This document shows, piece by piece, positions 7,705-15,868 of a stretch of DNA of 64,000 nt (the first letter of the stretch is position 1; each line of letters opens with the position of its first letter). The translations under genes were made by a program, and so were the position numbers. Location: the NCBI GenBank assembly GCA_904418995.1, contig CAJFQF010000002.1, forward strand, positions 124,001 to 188,000, given 5' to 3'. Under the pieces are notes generated by a model, which worked only from the letters and a program-made list of their open reading frames with translations, did no database searches and was not told the DNA's origin. The DNA is from Heritagella_A intestinalis (GTDB taxonomy: Bacteria > Bacillota > Clostridia > Oscillospirales > Acutalibacteraceae).

Positions 7705-8063
7705 ATTTAGAAAATACGAATATCAGAACAGTTTGTGACATGATTGGTGAGCCTGCTGTTTATGAGCAACTTGCAGAGGAATGCTCTGAATTGGCAAAGG
7801 CAGCCTTAAAGATGGCCCGTATTTTAAGAAACGAAAATCCCACCCCCGTTACGTAGGAGCAAGCTTTTCAAAGCGTAAAAGGAGAGTGGGTAGATGTGTT
7901 TTTGTGTTTGTGTGAACTCAACGTTCCGATATATTATAAAGCTTTTCTCTATAAGTATATCAGATGGGAAGAGCGGATTACCAAAGGAGGTAAAGTGCCA
8001 TGCAACACCACAAAGACCCCAACCCTCGAAAGCAGCCCATTGGGAGTGTCTGTTACTTTGTGA
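7701..8063 (+). pseudogene. MazG-like nucleotide pyrophosphohydrolase with in-frame amber codon
   Basis: ATG 7701 follows a strong AAGGAGG. The first 51 codons give a MazG-like helix (VYEQLAEECSELAKAALKMA) ending in NPTPVT, then TAG at 7854-7856. The same frame continues with EQAFQSVKGEWVDVFLCLCEL and runs open to TGA at 8061-8063. MazG-like enzymes remove noncanonical or excess dNTPs. CAG-to-TAG would be a single change. The full frame would be 120 residues and overlap the next gene by about 60 bases. It is either a nonsense-mutated remnant or read through. TAG ends other genes here, so general recoding is unlikely. Confidence 0.7.
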
Positions 8064-8734
8064 AAAAGTATGGACACAAATGGGAAGTCCAATTCGGCAC
8101 AGTAGAAGAGCATTATCCGTCCGCTATAGTTTTACAACTGTATGACTTAGCAAATACGGAGTTAATAGACGGAGTTCCTATAGAAGAGTTTCAACACCCA
8201 ACTCCATGGAAAAAGCTCCCTAAAGGTTGGTCTTATGATACGGAACTCTTCAAGGTAACGTATCGTGATTTGGACATACCTGGAATAGATTTGACAGACT
8301 CGCAAAGCATTCTTCATGCTATCCAGATGGGTACACTTGTAAAGGTACAGGATAAAGAGTACGGAGTTCCTTATTCGGAAGTTTCGGCCAAAGATGGGTG
8401 GAGAATTATATTCCAGTACGAATACCATCGCTCATATGTTTCACTACCATTTAATGAAGTTTATGAAACATACGAAGAAGCGCGGAATGTTGTTGATGCT
8501 CATATCGCAGAGTTGGAGAGACAGGCTAATCTTTCTGATTTAGAGTGGTCTATTGAGCAAATCGACCACAACCTTGACCGGGCAATCTTCTTGTCTGATG
8601 AAAACAAAAAGGAAGTTAGAAAATTCCTGATGTCGCAAGACCGGGTAGAAGATATTGAAACTCGAATATATATGGGGCAACTTCAATGGAAATATGAAAA
8701 TAATCGCAGATGGGTAAATATCCCAATCCAGTAA
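8000..8734 (+). CDS. Phage protein of unknown function
   Basis: This 244-residue protein starts at ATG 8000 behind AAAGGAGGT. The N-terminal 60 residues (IGSVCYFVKKYGHKWEVQFG) look like a small beta domain of a kind seen in phage hypothetical proteins. The middle contains WSYDTELFKVTYRD and the last third is helical and charged. No catalytic motif is visible. It lies in a run of small unidentified genes between the repeat proteins and the polymerase. Confidence 0.7.
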   Translation: MQHHKDPNPRKQPIGSVCYFVKKYGHKWEVQFGTVEEHYPSAIVLQLYDLANTELIDGVPIEEFQHPTPWKKLPKGWSYDTELFKVTYRDLDIPGIDLTDSQSILHAIQMGTLVKVQDKEYGVPYSEVSAKDGWRIIFQYEYHRSYVSLPFNEVYETYEEARNVVDAHIAELERQANLSDLEWSIEQIDHNLDRAIFLSDENKKEVRKFLMSQDRVEDIETRIYMGQLQWKYENNRRWVNIPIQ

Positions 8735-8752
8735 GAAATTGAGAGGGTATAT

Positions 8753-8896
8753 ATGGTAGCTTTTATTCTTTTCATTTATATCGGATATGTTTTGTCTTTG
8801 CCAAATTGGTTTTTTGTGGTATGTGGAGTTATGCTTTTCTTTAAAGTTATCCAGTACGGCATGGATTTATACGAAAAAGGAAAATCCAGTAAGTAA
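8753..8896 (+). CDS. 47-residue membrane protein
   Basis: ATG 8753 follows GAGAGGG. The 47-residue product is a hydrophobic hairpin (FILFIYIGYVLSLPNWFFVVCG then VMLFFKVI) with a short charged tail (DLYEKGKSSK), so it should be an inner-membrane peptide with two short segments. Short phage membrane proteins may act in lysis control or superinfection exclusion, but nothing here decides this. Confidence 0.6.
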   Translation: MVAFILFIYIGYVLSLPNWFFVVCGVMLFFKVIQYGMDLYEKGKSSK

Positions 8897-8906
8897 GGTG
8901 TTTTCG

Positions 8907-9389
8907 ATGTATGATGTTTTAGATGTATGCAGATACATTATCAATTACAGCAACGAAAAGGAGTATGGGATTTCTAATCTCAAACTTCAGAAGATTCTGT
9001 ATTTTGTACAAGCGTACTATTTATGTTTTTCTCATAGCAAAGGAAGATGCTTTAGAGAAGACATAGTAGCGTGGGAAATTGGGCCTGTCGTGCCCAAGGC
9101 CTATTGTGAATATAGCGGATACGGATGCGGAAACATTCCCGAAATCCATTCTTATTTTGTGTACGGAACAAGTCTTTGGAATACTGTTCGTGTGCTCTAT
9201 AGTTCTGAAATGATTCATAAGGGCGATAAGGCCGCTATTAGGAGTGTGATCGATAAGTTCGCCGATTACTCATCAGTAGATTTGATGCAGCTCACGCAAG
9301 ATCAAAGTCCTTGGATAGTAGCCTACCAACAAGGGATAGGAACTGTGATTTCAGATGAGGCAATCCGAAGTTATTTTGTAGAAGAGTAA
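8907..9389 (+). CDS. Panacea-domain (DUF4065/SocA-like) protein
   Basis: The 160-residue protein begins MYDVLDVCRYIINYSNEK and has the family features NLKLQKILYFVQAYYL, AWEIGPVVPKAYCEYSGYG and a helical C terminus ending in LTQDQSPWIVAYQQG. The family was first known as phage GepA and Caulobacter SocA. Panacea domains neutralise many unrelated toxins in toxin-antitoxin pairs. No obvious toxin is fused or adjacent. The neighbours are a 47-residue membrane peptide and a 55-residue protein. AAGGTG lies about six bases before ATG 8907, so the longer upstream reading is not used. Confidence 0.85.
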   Translation: MYDVLDVCRYIINYSNEKEYGISNLKLQKILYFVQAYYLCFSHSKGRCFREDIVAWEIGPVVPKAYCEYSGYGCGNIPEIHSYFVYGTSLWNTVRVLYSSEMIHKGDKAAIRSVIDKFADYSSVDLMQLTQDQSPWIVAYQQGIGTVISDEAIRSYFVEE

Positions 9390-9417
9390 GTCTTAAAAAC
9401 TGAAAGGATGTATGGGT

Positions 9418-9585
9418 ATGTGGGTAACTAAGAGACAATGGAGAGAAACACAGGATCGAATTGCTGAGTTGGAGCGGAATCAAGAGATTCTTCATGATTG
9501 GTTTACTGTATGGACTGACAAATACGGACATCACAGTGTGGAATGGTATATCCAAATGATGTGCGATGATAAAACCCAATCCTAA
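9418..9585 (+). CDS. 55-residue phage protein of unknown function
   Basis: AAAGGA at 9403-9408 is nine bases before ATG 9418. An in-frame ATG at 9412 is too close to the ribosome site. The product (WVTKRQWRETQDRIAELERN, HDWFTVWTDKYGHHSVEWYI) is Trp-rich with a short coiled coil. It ends 17 bases before the polymerase start and is probably translated from the same message. No family is recognised. Confidence 0.6.
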   Translation: MWVTKRQWRETQDRIAELERNQEILHDWFTVWTDKYGHHSVEWYIQMMCDDKTQS

Positions 9586-9602
9586 CGCAAGGAGGATTTT
9601 TT

Positions 9603-12600
9603 ATGGTTCACTTGCACGTCCACAGTATGTATTCGCTGCGGGACAGCATTATTAAGCCAAACGATCTTATATCCAGACTCAAAGACATTGGGCAGGATAC
9701 TGTCGCTATTACAGACCACGGCTCTTCGCTGGGCGGCGTAAGCTTTTACAAGGCCCTCAAAGAAAATGGGATTCGCTATATCCATGGCTGCGAAATGTAT
9801 ATCTGTGATGATTTGGCGGTGAAAGACAAAAAATCCAAGTATTATCATCTTCTGCTTTTGTGCAAGGATGAGACTGGCCGCAAAAATTTGAACCGCCTGA
9901 TTTCTATCTCTAATCGTAAAGAAAACTTTTATCATAAGCCCAGAATTGATTTTGCGCTGTTGTCGCAATACGCAGAGGGTTTGATTGTATGCAGCGCTTG
10001 TTTAGCCGGAGAGATTGACAGAAAGATTGCAGCTGGGGAGTTGGAGCAGGCAGAAGAGATTGCATTGAAGTACCAGAGGTTGTTTGGTACAGATTATTAC
10101 CTGGAAATTCAAAGCCATGTGGATACAGAACAGATTACAGTGAATAAGCAGGTAGTAGCCCTTGCCAAAAAACTGCACATTCCATTTGTCGTCACATCCG
10201 ATGCTCACTATGTATACCCAGAGGACAAGGAGTACCAAAACAAATACGCTTTCAATGGTTCCTACAAGGAAGATGGGGAGGCATATGTGGATTGCTACAT
10301 TCAGAGCGAACAGGAGGTCAGAGAAAAACTTTCTTATTTAAGCCCGGAAGACATTCAGCAGGCCATTGACACAACCCATCAGATTGCGGAGAAGTGCAAT
10401 GTTGAAATGCCGCTGTCCGCCCCCATCATGCCCAAAGTGGAGACTCCTGAAAACTATCAGAACAACTATGAGTGGCTACAGGCGATCTGTATAGAAGGGT
10501 TCCGGAAGAAGCTGAATATTGACTATATATCACAGTCTCTTGCGGACAAGAGTAAATTTCTTACTCGTCCTATCTATGATGAGAACAATGAGTACGTAAA
10601 GGACGAGCAATATCAGATAACTGATGAGCAAATCCAGGAATACATCCGGCGCTATGAATATGAGATGGATAGTCTCCGAAGAATGGGCTTTATCGACTAC
10701 ATTCTTTTGGTTTACTCCTATGCCAATGTAGCCGACCGAAGAGGTATTGCCCGTGGTTCCGGTGGCGGAAGCCTGGTTTGTTATCTCAGCAACATTACGG
10801 ACATTGACCCTATTGAGCACGGACTCTACTTTGAGCGCTTTATTGATGTAAGTGCTCTGAGTTTGCTAGACAAAGGCGAAATTACCGCAAAAGAATTAAA
10901 GATACCCGATATTGATCTGGACTTCTCTGGGGAGTCTTGCAAGAGGGTTCTCAAGTTCTTATACGACGCCTACGGCGAAGACCGCGTGGCATCCATTGGA
11001 AAGTTTGGAACCAACCAGACAAAAGGAACTATTCGCGATATGTGTAAGGTATTGGACATTACACTCAATGAAGCAGACGCAATCGCAAAATCATTTGAGG
11101 GTTATCAAATAGAAGATATTGATGCAATGCTGCGTGGCGATGTAGAAGTTGCACCAAGCGCAAAGGAAGCTATTCAATATGTGGAGCAGTATCCAGACTT
11201 GTTCCGATTTGTCCGCAAATTAAATGGCCTTCCAAAGAGTTTCGGACTTCACGCTTGCGGCAAAATTATTTCCACCAGTGATTTGGATGACTTTTTGCCT
11301 TCATGTTATGACGACAATGGCGTCCGATATTTGCAGGGAGATATGCACGATGTAGAGGACGTCGGTCTCGTCAAGGTTGACGTCTTGGGGCTGCGCACTC
11401 TGGATCAGGAGTTCGACACTTTGGAAATGGCTCATGAGACAAGGGAGTTCATTAACCCAAAGCAAAGCTTCCAGGACAAAAAGGTGCTGGATATTTTTCG
11501 GAATGGGGATACCGTAGGAATTTTCCAGTTTTCATCTCCCGGCATGAAGAAGACCTTGCAGAAAATGGATGTGAGAGGAATAGAAGACCTGTCCATCGCC
11601 AACGCCTTGTTTCGTCCCGGCGCTATGGCTTATATCGACAATTTTTGCAAACGGCGGAAAGGCCAGGAAAAAACCGTTTATTTACACCCAGACTTGGAGC
11701 CGATTCTCAAAAACACCTATGGAATTATTGTGTTCCAAGAACAACTGATTGATATTGGCCGTATGGCTGGAATTCACAATCCAGACCTCCTGCGCAAGGC
11801 TACTGCTAAAAAGAAAACAGAACTGCTAAACCAGGTCAAGCCAGAGTTGGAGGGAAAATTGAAGGAGAGAGGGTGGACAAGCGAACAATTCAATCAGCTT
11901 TGGATTGATATGCTGGATTTTGCTCGATACAGTTTTAATAAGTCCCATTCCAGCGCTTACGGCATCCTGGCTTATATGACTGCCAAAGAGAAGGCTTACT
12001 ACCCAGCAGAGTTTTACGCCGGTTTGTGCAATTCTTTCTTAGGGGACAGTTCCTTTGTGAAAGACCATGCCGATGAAATTATTTCGGATATGAACCGCCA
12101 CAAAATCAGGATGATTCCTTTTGATTATCGTGACGACCACAGAAGGTGTTCTACCAAAGGCGGTCAGGTCGTTTTTGGCATTCCGCTTATCAAGAACATG
12201 AACCAAAATGTAGCGGATGCCCTTTATCAAATGAAAGATAAACAGTACGTTCATTTCTGGCAGGCGCTCGATGACCTGTTTGCATTCTCTGTAACAAAGA
12301 CACAAGTGGCGGAACTAATCAAATTAGGGTTCTTTCAGGTGTTTGGTAACTCCAAAGCCCTGCTGCGGTTTTGTGAGTTCTATAGCAAGTTTCGCAAGTC
12401 CGGAAAACCGATTTCTTCTATGCGCAAAGCATCTGTAGCAAACGATCCGTGGTTGTTGCGAATTATGCAACAACACGCTTGCGGCACCACAAAGAGTGGG
12501 AAAGAGTCTCTGTCATTCACCAATATCGACACTAATAGCGTCCTAACCGATTGTGAGAGATGGTGCTTGTCTGCCGTCACAGAAGATTTTTCGGTTAAGG

Positions 12601-12896
12601 AAAAAATCCAAACCCAAAAGGAAATGCTTGGATTCCTGATTGGCACCGGCAGAATGGACGATAGAGCCAAGTTGGTAGTAAAGTCTATTTATCCTTTAGT
12701 CCGAAAGAAAGACGGCAAACAATTTGGTGTCAGCTTAGTGGCGCAGTCTATAGGCAGTGGGATCGAAACCAGGTATACAGTTAAAAATTCTGTGTTCAAT
12801 GCCGCTCCAGTGAAAGAGGGGGATGTAATCCTGTGCCTGGATTGGAGTCGAGAGAAAGGGTATTTCCACATGAATCGATACAAACAAATTGCGTAA
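9603..12896 (+). CDS. dnaE: DNA polymerase III alpha subunit, DnaE type
   Basis: This 1097-residue protein has an N-terminal PHP domain (HLHVHSMYSLRDS, AITDHGS, HGCEMYI, VVTSDAHYV). The C-family polymerase core follows, with GIARGSGGGSLVCYL (about 380) and the catalytic triplet in IPDIDLDFSGE (about 435), then the fingers and thumb (FQEQLIDIGR, ARYSFNKSHSSAYG), and a C-terminal part with an OB-like segment. Typical DnaE is 1,050-1,200 residues, so it is complete, and no intein is seen. Carriage of a full replicative polymerase with its own helicase and primase means low dependence on the host fork. AAGGAGG precedes the ATG. Confidence 0.95.
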   Translation: MVHLHVHSMYSLRDSIIKPNDLISRLKDIGQDTVAITDHGSSLGGVSFYKALKENGIRYIHGCEMYICDDLAVKDKKSKYYHLLLLCKDETGRKNLNRLISISNRKENFYHKPRIDFALLSQYAEGLIVCSACLAGEIDRKIAAGELEQAEEIALKYQRLFGTDYYLEIQSHVDTEQITVNKQVVALAKKLHIPFVVTSDAHYVYPEDKEYQNKYAFNGSYKEDGEAYVDCYIQSEQEVREKLSYLSPEDIQQAIDTTHQIAEKCNVEMPLSAPIMPKVETPENYQNNYEWLQAICIEGFRKKLNIDYISQSLADKSKFLTRPIYDENNEYVKDEQYQITDEQIQEYIRRYEYEMDSLRRMGFIDYILLVYSYANVADRRGIARGSGGGSLVCYLSNITDIDPIEHGLYFERFIDVSALSLLDKGEITAKELKIPDIDLDFSGESCKRVLKFLYDAYGEDRVASIGKFGTNQTKGTIRDMCKVLDITLNEADAIAKSFEGYQIEDIDAMLRGDVEVAPSAKEAIQYVEQYPDLFRFVRKLNGLPKSFGLHACGKIISTSDLDDFLPSCYDDNGVRYLQGDMHDVEDVGLVKVDVLGLRTLDQEFDTLEMAHETREFINPKQSFQDKKVLDIFRNGDTVGIFQFSSPGMKKTLQKMDVRGIEDLSIANALFRPGAMAYIDNFCKRRKGQEKTVYLHPDLEPILKNTYGIIVFQEQLIDIGRMAGIHNPDLLRKATAKKKTELLNQVKPELEGKLKERGWTSEQFNQLWIDMLDFARYSFNKSHSSAYGILAYMTAKEKAYYPAEFYAGLCNSFLGDSSFVKDHADEIISDMNRHKIRMIPFDYRDDHRRCSTKGGQVVFGIPLIKNMNQNVADALYQMKDKQYVHFWQALDDLFAFSVTKTQVAELIKLGFFQVFGNSKALLRFCEFYSKFRKSGKPISSMRKASVANDPWLLRIMQQHACGTTKSGKESLSFTNIDTNSVLTDCERWCLSAVTEDFSVKEKIQTQKEMLGFLIGTGRMDDRAKLVVKSIYPLVRKKDGKQFGVSLVAQSIGSGIETRYTVKNSVFNAAPVKEGDVILCLDWSREKGYFHMNRYKQIA

Positions 12897-12929
12897 GGAG
12901 GTAATTCTATCCAGCAAAGAGCAAAAAGA

Positions 12930-13511
12930 ATGGCGGCAGGGCTTTTCCTGCTTTTCACGTACTGCCTATGCAATGCTTTTGGAGTAGTTTCTTTGCAATC
13001 TTCATTGGATAAAAGGGAAGAGCAATTGTCTGCAACGGAATCTCGTCTGTCGCTGGCCCAAGAGAACTTGGCTGAGGAGCGGCAACGGCTTCAGGAACAA
13101 GTCGGAATTTCCGACAAGTTAGAAAGCGAAAGGGATGAGTTGCGAGAGCAGAACGAAGAATTGCGGAGCACTATCCAGGAAGTAGAGGCAGAAGATGACT
13201 TTATGACGTATGCAGGGGATTTCCAGGTGACCTATTACTGCGGAGAAAATTATCCACACATTTGCGGAACAGGAAATGGTATTACCGCTTCTGGGCAGCA
13301 GGCCACACAGGGCATTACGGTAGCAGCAGATCCGGATATAATTCCCATGGGCTCTTACATCTATATAGAAGGTGTAGGGATGCGGATTGTGCAAGATACC
13401 GGCGGAGCGATTGTGGGGAATAAGCTGGATGTGTATGTTGACACACACCAAGAGGCATTAGCGCAGTCTGTCCGCACCGCAAAAGTTTGGATTGTTCAAG
13501 GAGGTGCTTAA
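12930..13511 (+). CDS. Membrane-anchored coiled-coil protein with 3D domain
   Basis: 193 residues from ATG 12930: a hydrophobic anchor (AGLFLLFTYCLCNAFGVV), a coiled coil (about 25-85), then a 3D domain (GDFQVTYYC, GNGITASGQQATQ, GITVAADPDIIPMGSYIYIEG, RIVQDTGGAIVGNKLDVYV) with its three conserved Asp. 3D domains occur in cell-wall lytic proteins of Firmicutes, including Rpf-type and MltA-like enzymes. AAGGAGG at 12895-12901 is 29 bases before this ATG but only seven bases before an in-frame ATC (12909), which would add a basic N terminus (QQRAKR). An ATC start is possible. Confidence 0.8.
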   Translation: MAAGLFLLFTYCLCNAFGVVSLQSSLDKREEQLSATESRLSLAQENLAEERQRLQEQVGISDKLESERDELREQNEELRSTIQEVEAEDDFMTYAGDFQVTYYCGENYPHICGTGNGITASGQQATQGITVAADPDIIPMGSYIYIEGVGMRIVQDTGGAIVGNKLDVYVDTHQEALAQSVRTAKVWIVQGGA

Positions 13512-13512
13512 C

Positions 13513-13731
13513 GTGCAGAAACTCAAAGATATGCTTGAACACAACGCAAGTAATGATGAAATTGCAGAGTATGTTCGGAATGAGATGGATGTTGAGAAGT
13601 ATTACGGTTTAGAGAGTCGTATTCAGTCTGCGGAAACAGAGGTGAAGAGGCTTCAGCAGGAAGCAGCAGCAAGATCTGCGGCTATCGATCATTTGATTCA
13701 ATATATCGCTAAGGGAGGCTTGTCCGAATGA
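13513..13731 (+). CDS. Small coiled-coil phage protein
   Basis: AAGGAGG at 13498-13504 is eight bases before GTG 13513, giving 72 residues; the upstream TTG 13492 precedes that ribosome site. The sequence has a helical N-terminal part (LKDMLEHNASNDEIAEYVRNE) and a coiled coil (SRIQSAETEVKRLQQEAAA). It ends in an overlap with the kinase gene. Function is unknown. Confidence 0.65.
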   Translation: MQKLKDMLEHNASNDEIAEYVRNEMDVEKYYGLESRIQSAETEVKRLQQEAAARSAAIDHLIQYIAKGGLSE

Positions 13732-14270
13732 CAAAAAATCTGTATCTGGTAGTGGGGAAATCCGGTGTGGGTAAGGACTATGTGGTGAATAAACTGTGTG
13801 AGCGGATGAATCTGACAAAGGTAATCTCTCACACGACCCGCCCACAGCGACAAGGAGAAACCAATACCCATTATTTTGTCAGCCAGGAAGAGTTTGATTC
13901 TCTCAAAGATTCTATGGTAGCCTACACGCACTTTAATGGTTTTGATTATGGCACTACCGCCGATGTGGTGAATCAGTCCGATATTTATATCATCGATTTG
14001 GATGGTATCCGGTATCTTAAAAAGCATCAGGACAAGTTGTCTCGCCCTATTGTCATTATCGGCATTAGCGCAGACGGAACTTTGCGTTTTAATCAGATGA
14101 TCAAACGCAACGACAGTTTTTCTGAGGCAGCCCAGCGCTTCATGAATGATAACGTGGCCTTTTTGAATTGGGAAGGACAGGTAGACGCTACTTTTGACAA
14201 TTCTGAGGATGGGGATAAGTGCGTGGATGAAGTTGAAAAATTTATCCGGAGCAAGGAGGAAGAACATTGA
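13728..14270 (+). CDS. Guanylate kinase-like P-loop protein
   Basis: 180 residues with Walker A VVGKSGVGKD near residue 8, then ISHTTRPQRQGETNTHYFVS, the GMP-binding region of guanylate kinases, and YIIDLDGIRYL. It is close to the usual length of guanylate kinase, although its lid and C-terminal half are diverged. Guanylate kinase phosphorylates GMP and dGMP. Its position directly before two DNA methyltransferases and near dUTPase and NrdDG fits either dGTP supply or handling of a modified nucleotide. The second use is speculative. Confidence 0.8.
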   Translation: MTKNLYLVVGKSGVGKDYVVNKLCERMNLTKVISHTTRPQRQGETNTHYFVSQEEFDSLKDSMVAYTHFNGFDYGTTADVVNQSDIYIIDLDGIRYLKKHQDKLSRPIVIIGISADGTLRFNQMIKRNDSFSEAAQRFMNDNVAFLNWEGQVDATFDNSEDGDKCVDEVEKFIRSKEEEH

Positions 14271-14992
14271 TTGAGTTATGCGATAAAGATTGCCTCGAAC
14301 AAATGAACACAAATATTCCGAAATCGTTTGTTGATCTAATTTTGACGGACCCGCCTTATGGCATTGGTAACTTTATGAAAAAGCGTAATACTGCGCTGGA
14401 AACGATGCGAGACAATTTTTTTGTTTCTGCCGGATGGGACAATATGAATGATAACACTTGGACGGCTTTAATGAGTGATTTTTTTAAAGCTTCCGCTAAA
14501 GTGCTCAAAGTAGGCGGAAGCATGATAATGTTTATGTCGTTAATTAAAGTTGGAAAGATTATTAAGATTGCAGAAAGTGAAGGGTTCTATTATAAGACCA
14601 CAGGGATTTGGCACAAAACAAATCCTATGCCCAGAAACATGAATTTTCAATTTGTGAATTCTACAGAGGCATGGTTGTATTTTGTTTATGGCAAGAAAAC
14701 CGGAACATTCAATAATCAAGGAGTATGCTTTCATGATTTTATTGAAACCTCTGCGACTCCAAAAAACGAAAGAACTTATGGAAAACACCCTACTCAAAAA
14801 CCAGAGAAGCTAATGGAGCATTTTATAACATTGCTTACGAATCCAGGAGATTTAGTTTTTGATCCTTTCATGGGCAGCGGAACTACCGGAGTGGCCGCAC
14901 AAAGATTGGGGAGGAACTTTATTGGGTGTGAGGTAAACCCAAATTATTTTCAAATTGCTGCAAGTCGAATTTCGGAGCAAAAAGCTGTATAG
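14267..14992 (+). CDS. Site-specific DNA methyltransferase (N4-cytosine or N6-adenine)
   Basis: 241 residues in beta-class order: catalytic motif IV TDPPYGIG near residue 27, target-recognition region in the middle (YKTTGIWHKTNPMPRN), HPTQKP (about 176) and then the AdoMet-binding motif I FDPFMGSGTTGVA (about 200). DPPY is used by both N6-adenine and N4-cytosine enzymes, so the product is not decided. No restriction endonuclease lies nearby, so it is an orphan, probably protecting phage DNA. The TTG start overlaps the kinase stop and follows AAGGAGGAAG. Confidence 0.9.
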   Translation: MIELCDKDCLEQMNTNIPKSFVDLILTDPPYGIGNFMKKRNTALETMRDNFFVSAGWDNMNDNTWTALMSDFFKASAKVLKVGGSMIMFMSLIKVGKIIKIAESEGFYYKTTGIWHKTNPMPRNMNFQFVNSTEAWLYFVYGKKTGTFNNQGVCFHDFIETSATPKNERTYGKHPTQKPEKLMEHFITLLTNPGDLVFDPFMGSGTTGVAAQRLGRNFIGCEVNPNYFQIAASRISEQKAV

Positions 14993-15027
14993 CGTATTGT
15001 TAGTTGTTCAAAGGGGATGAAGTCAAT

Positions 15028-15696
15028 TTGAAAGATATTATGGGTCGTGAACTCCACGAGGGTGATATTGTCGTTTGTATGGCAATAGGCCAAAATAGCA
15101 CAGGAATGCATTTGGGCGTACAAATGGCGGGTAATTCTGTATTGACAAAATACGGAATGAAGAGTTCTCGTAATCGGTATTTGATTGAGAATCCTACAAA
15201 AATGGAACGTGAATATGTAGACGCGCTTTTAGAATCCAGAAAAAATGAATTAGATGAGCGAAAGAAAAAGGAAGCTGAAAGAAAGTCCAAAAGGGCAATT
15301 CGGCAAAAAGATTTGATCGAAGGGCATCGATACGAAGACGATAGGGGGAATATCTGGGTTTACATGGGTAAAAGAGTGGTTATCATCACAAAAGATGATA
15401 GAAGCTCAAATTCCCAGTGCGGCTATTTGTATCTTCGTCCTGAAGAAGAAGCACGCATAGTGTGTAATGAGGTGCCTTTCGAGTATTTGTCCGCAGCAAC
15501 CATTCTCAAAACACCTAAGAGGCTCACAAAAGATTTGGGAGAAAGCGTATGCCCTAAGCTCTTAGAGCCCAAAGTTGAAATTCAAGAAAGGGCTACGCGT
15601 TTATTGTGGCGCTCATATCAAAATAACATTCGCGTTATGATTACAAAAAGCGAGGAAAATAATAATGAAGGAAGCAAATCTTTGCGACTTAATTGA
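15028..15696 (+). CDS. Phage protein of unknown function
   Basis: About 222 residues from TTG 15028, with AAAGGGG about 11 bases upstream. The N-terminal part (LHEGDIVVCMAIGQNSTGMHLGV) looks like a small beta-barrel. A long charged helix (ESRKNELDERKKKEAERKSK) follows, and then a second beta-rich part (GHRYEDDRGNIWVYMGKRVVII). The last 32 bases overlap the HTH gene. No enzyme motif is seen. Confidence 0.6.
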   Translation: MKDIMGRELHEGDIVVCMAIGQNSTGMHLGVQMAGNSVLTKYGMKSSRNRYLIENPTKMEREYVDALLESRKNELDERKKKEAERKSKRAIRQKDLIEGHRYEDDRGNIWVYMGKRVVIITKDDRSSNSQCGYLYLRPEEEARIVCNEVPFEYLSAATILKTPKRLTKDLGESVCPKLLEPKVEIQERATRLLWRSYQNNIRVMITKSEENNNEGSKSLRLN

Positions 15697-15868
15697 AGTC
15701 ATAAAGTCTGAATTGGGTGAAGATGAGATCGCCGCCGCTTGCTTTGCTTCAGATGTAGCTACAACGCTTTTAACAACCAGAGTCAAATACGGGTTATCGC
15801 AGCAGGTGGCGGCAGATTATTTGGGCGTGGACATTAAAACATATCAAAAACTAGAGGAGTGCGAATGA
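15665..15868 (+). CDS. Small helix-turn-helix (XRE-like) protein
   Basis: 67 residues. The C-terminal half (TRVKYGLSQQVAADYLGVDIKTYQKLEE) is a clear XRE-type helix-turn-helix with the LSQ...LGV pattern. The N-terminal half is a short helix. It overlaps the preceding gene and shares an ATGA junction with the cytosine methyltransferase, as a controller-type protein would, but it could equally be a phage regulator. Confidence 0.75.
   Translation: MKEANLCDLIEVIKSELGEDEIAAACFASDVATTLLTTRVKYGLSQQVAADYLGVDIKTYQKLEECE

Noticed and set aside
7894..8145. Open frame of 83 codons after the amber codon
   Set aside because: It is out of frame with both the MazG-like gene and the gene at 8000 and has unlike codon use. 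The MazG frame explains the same bases better.
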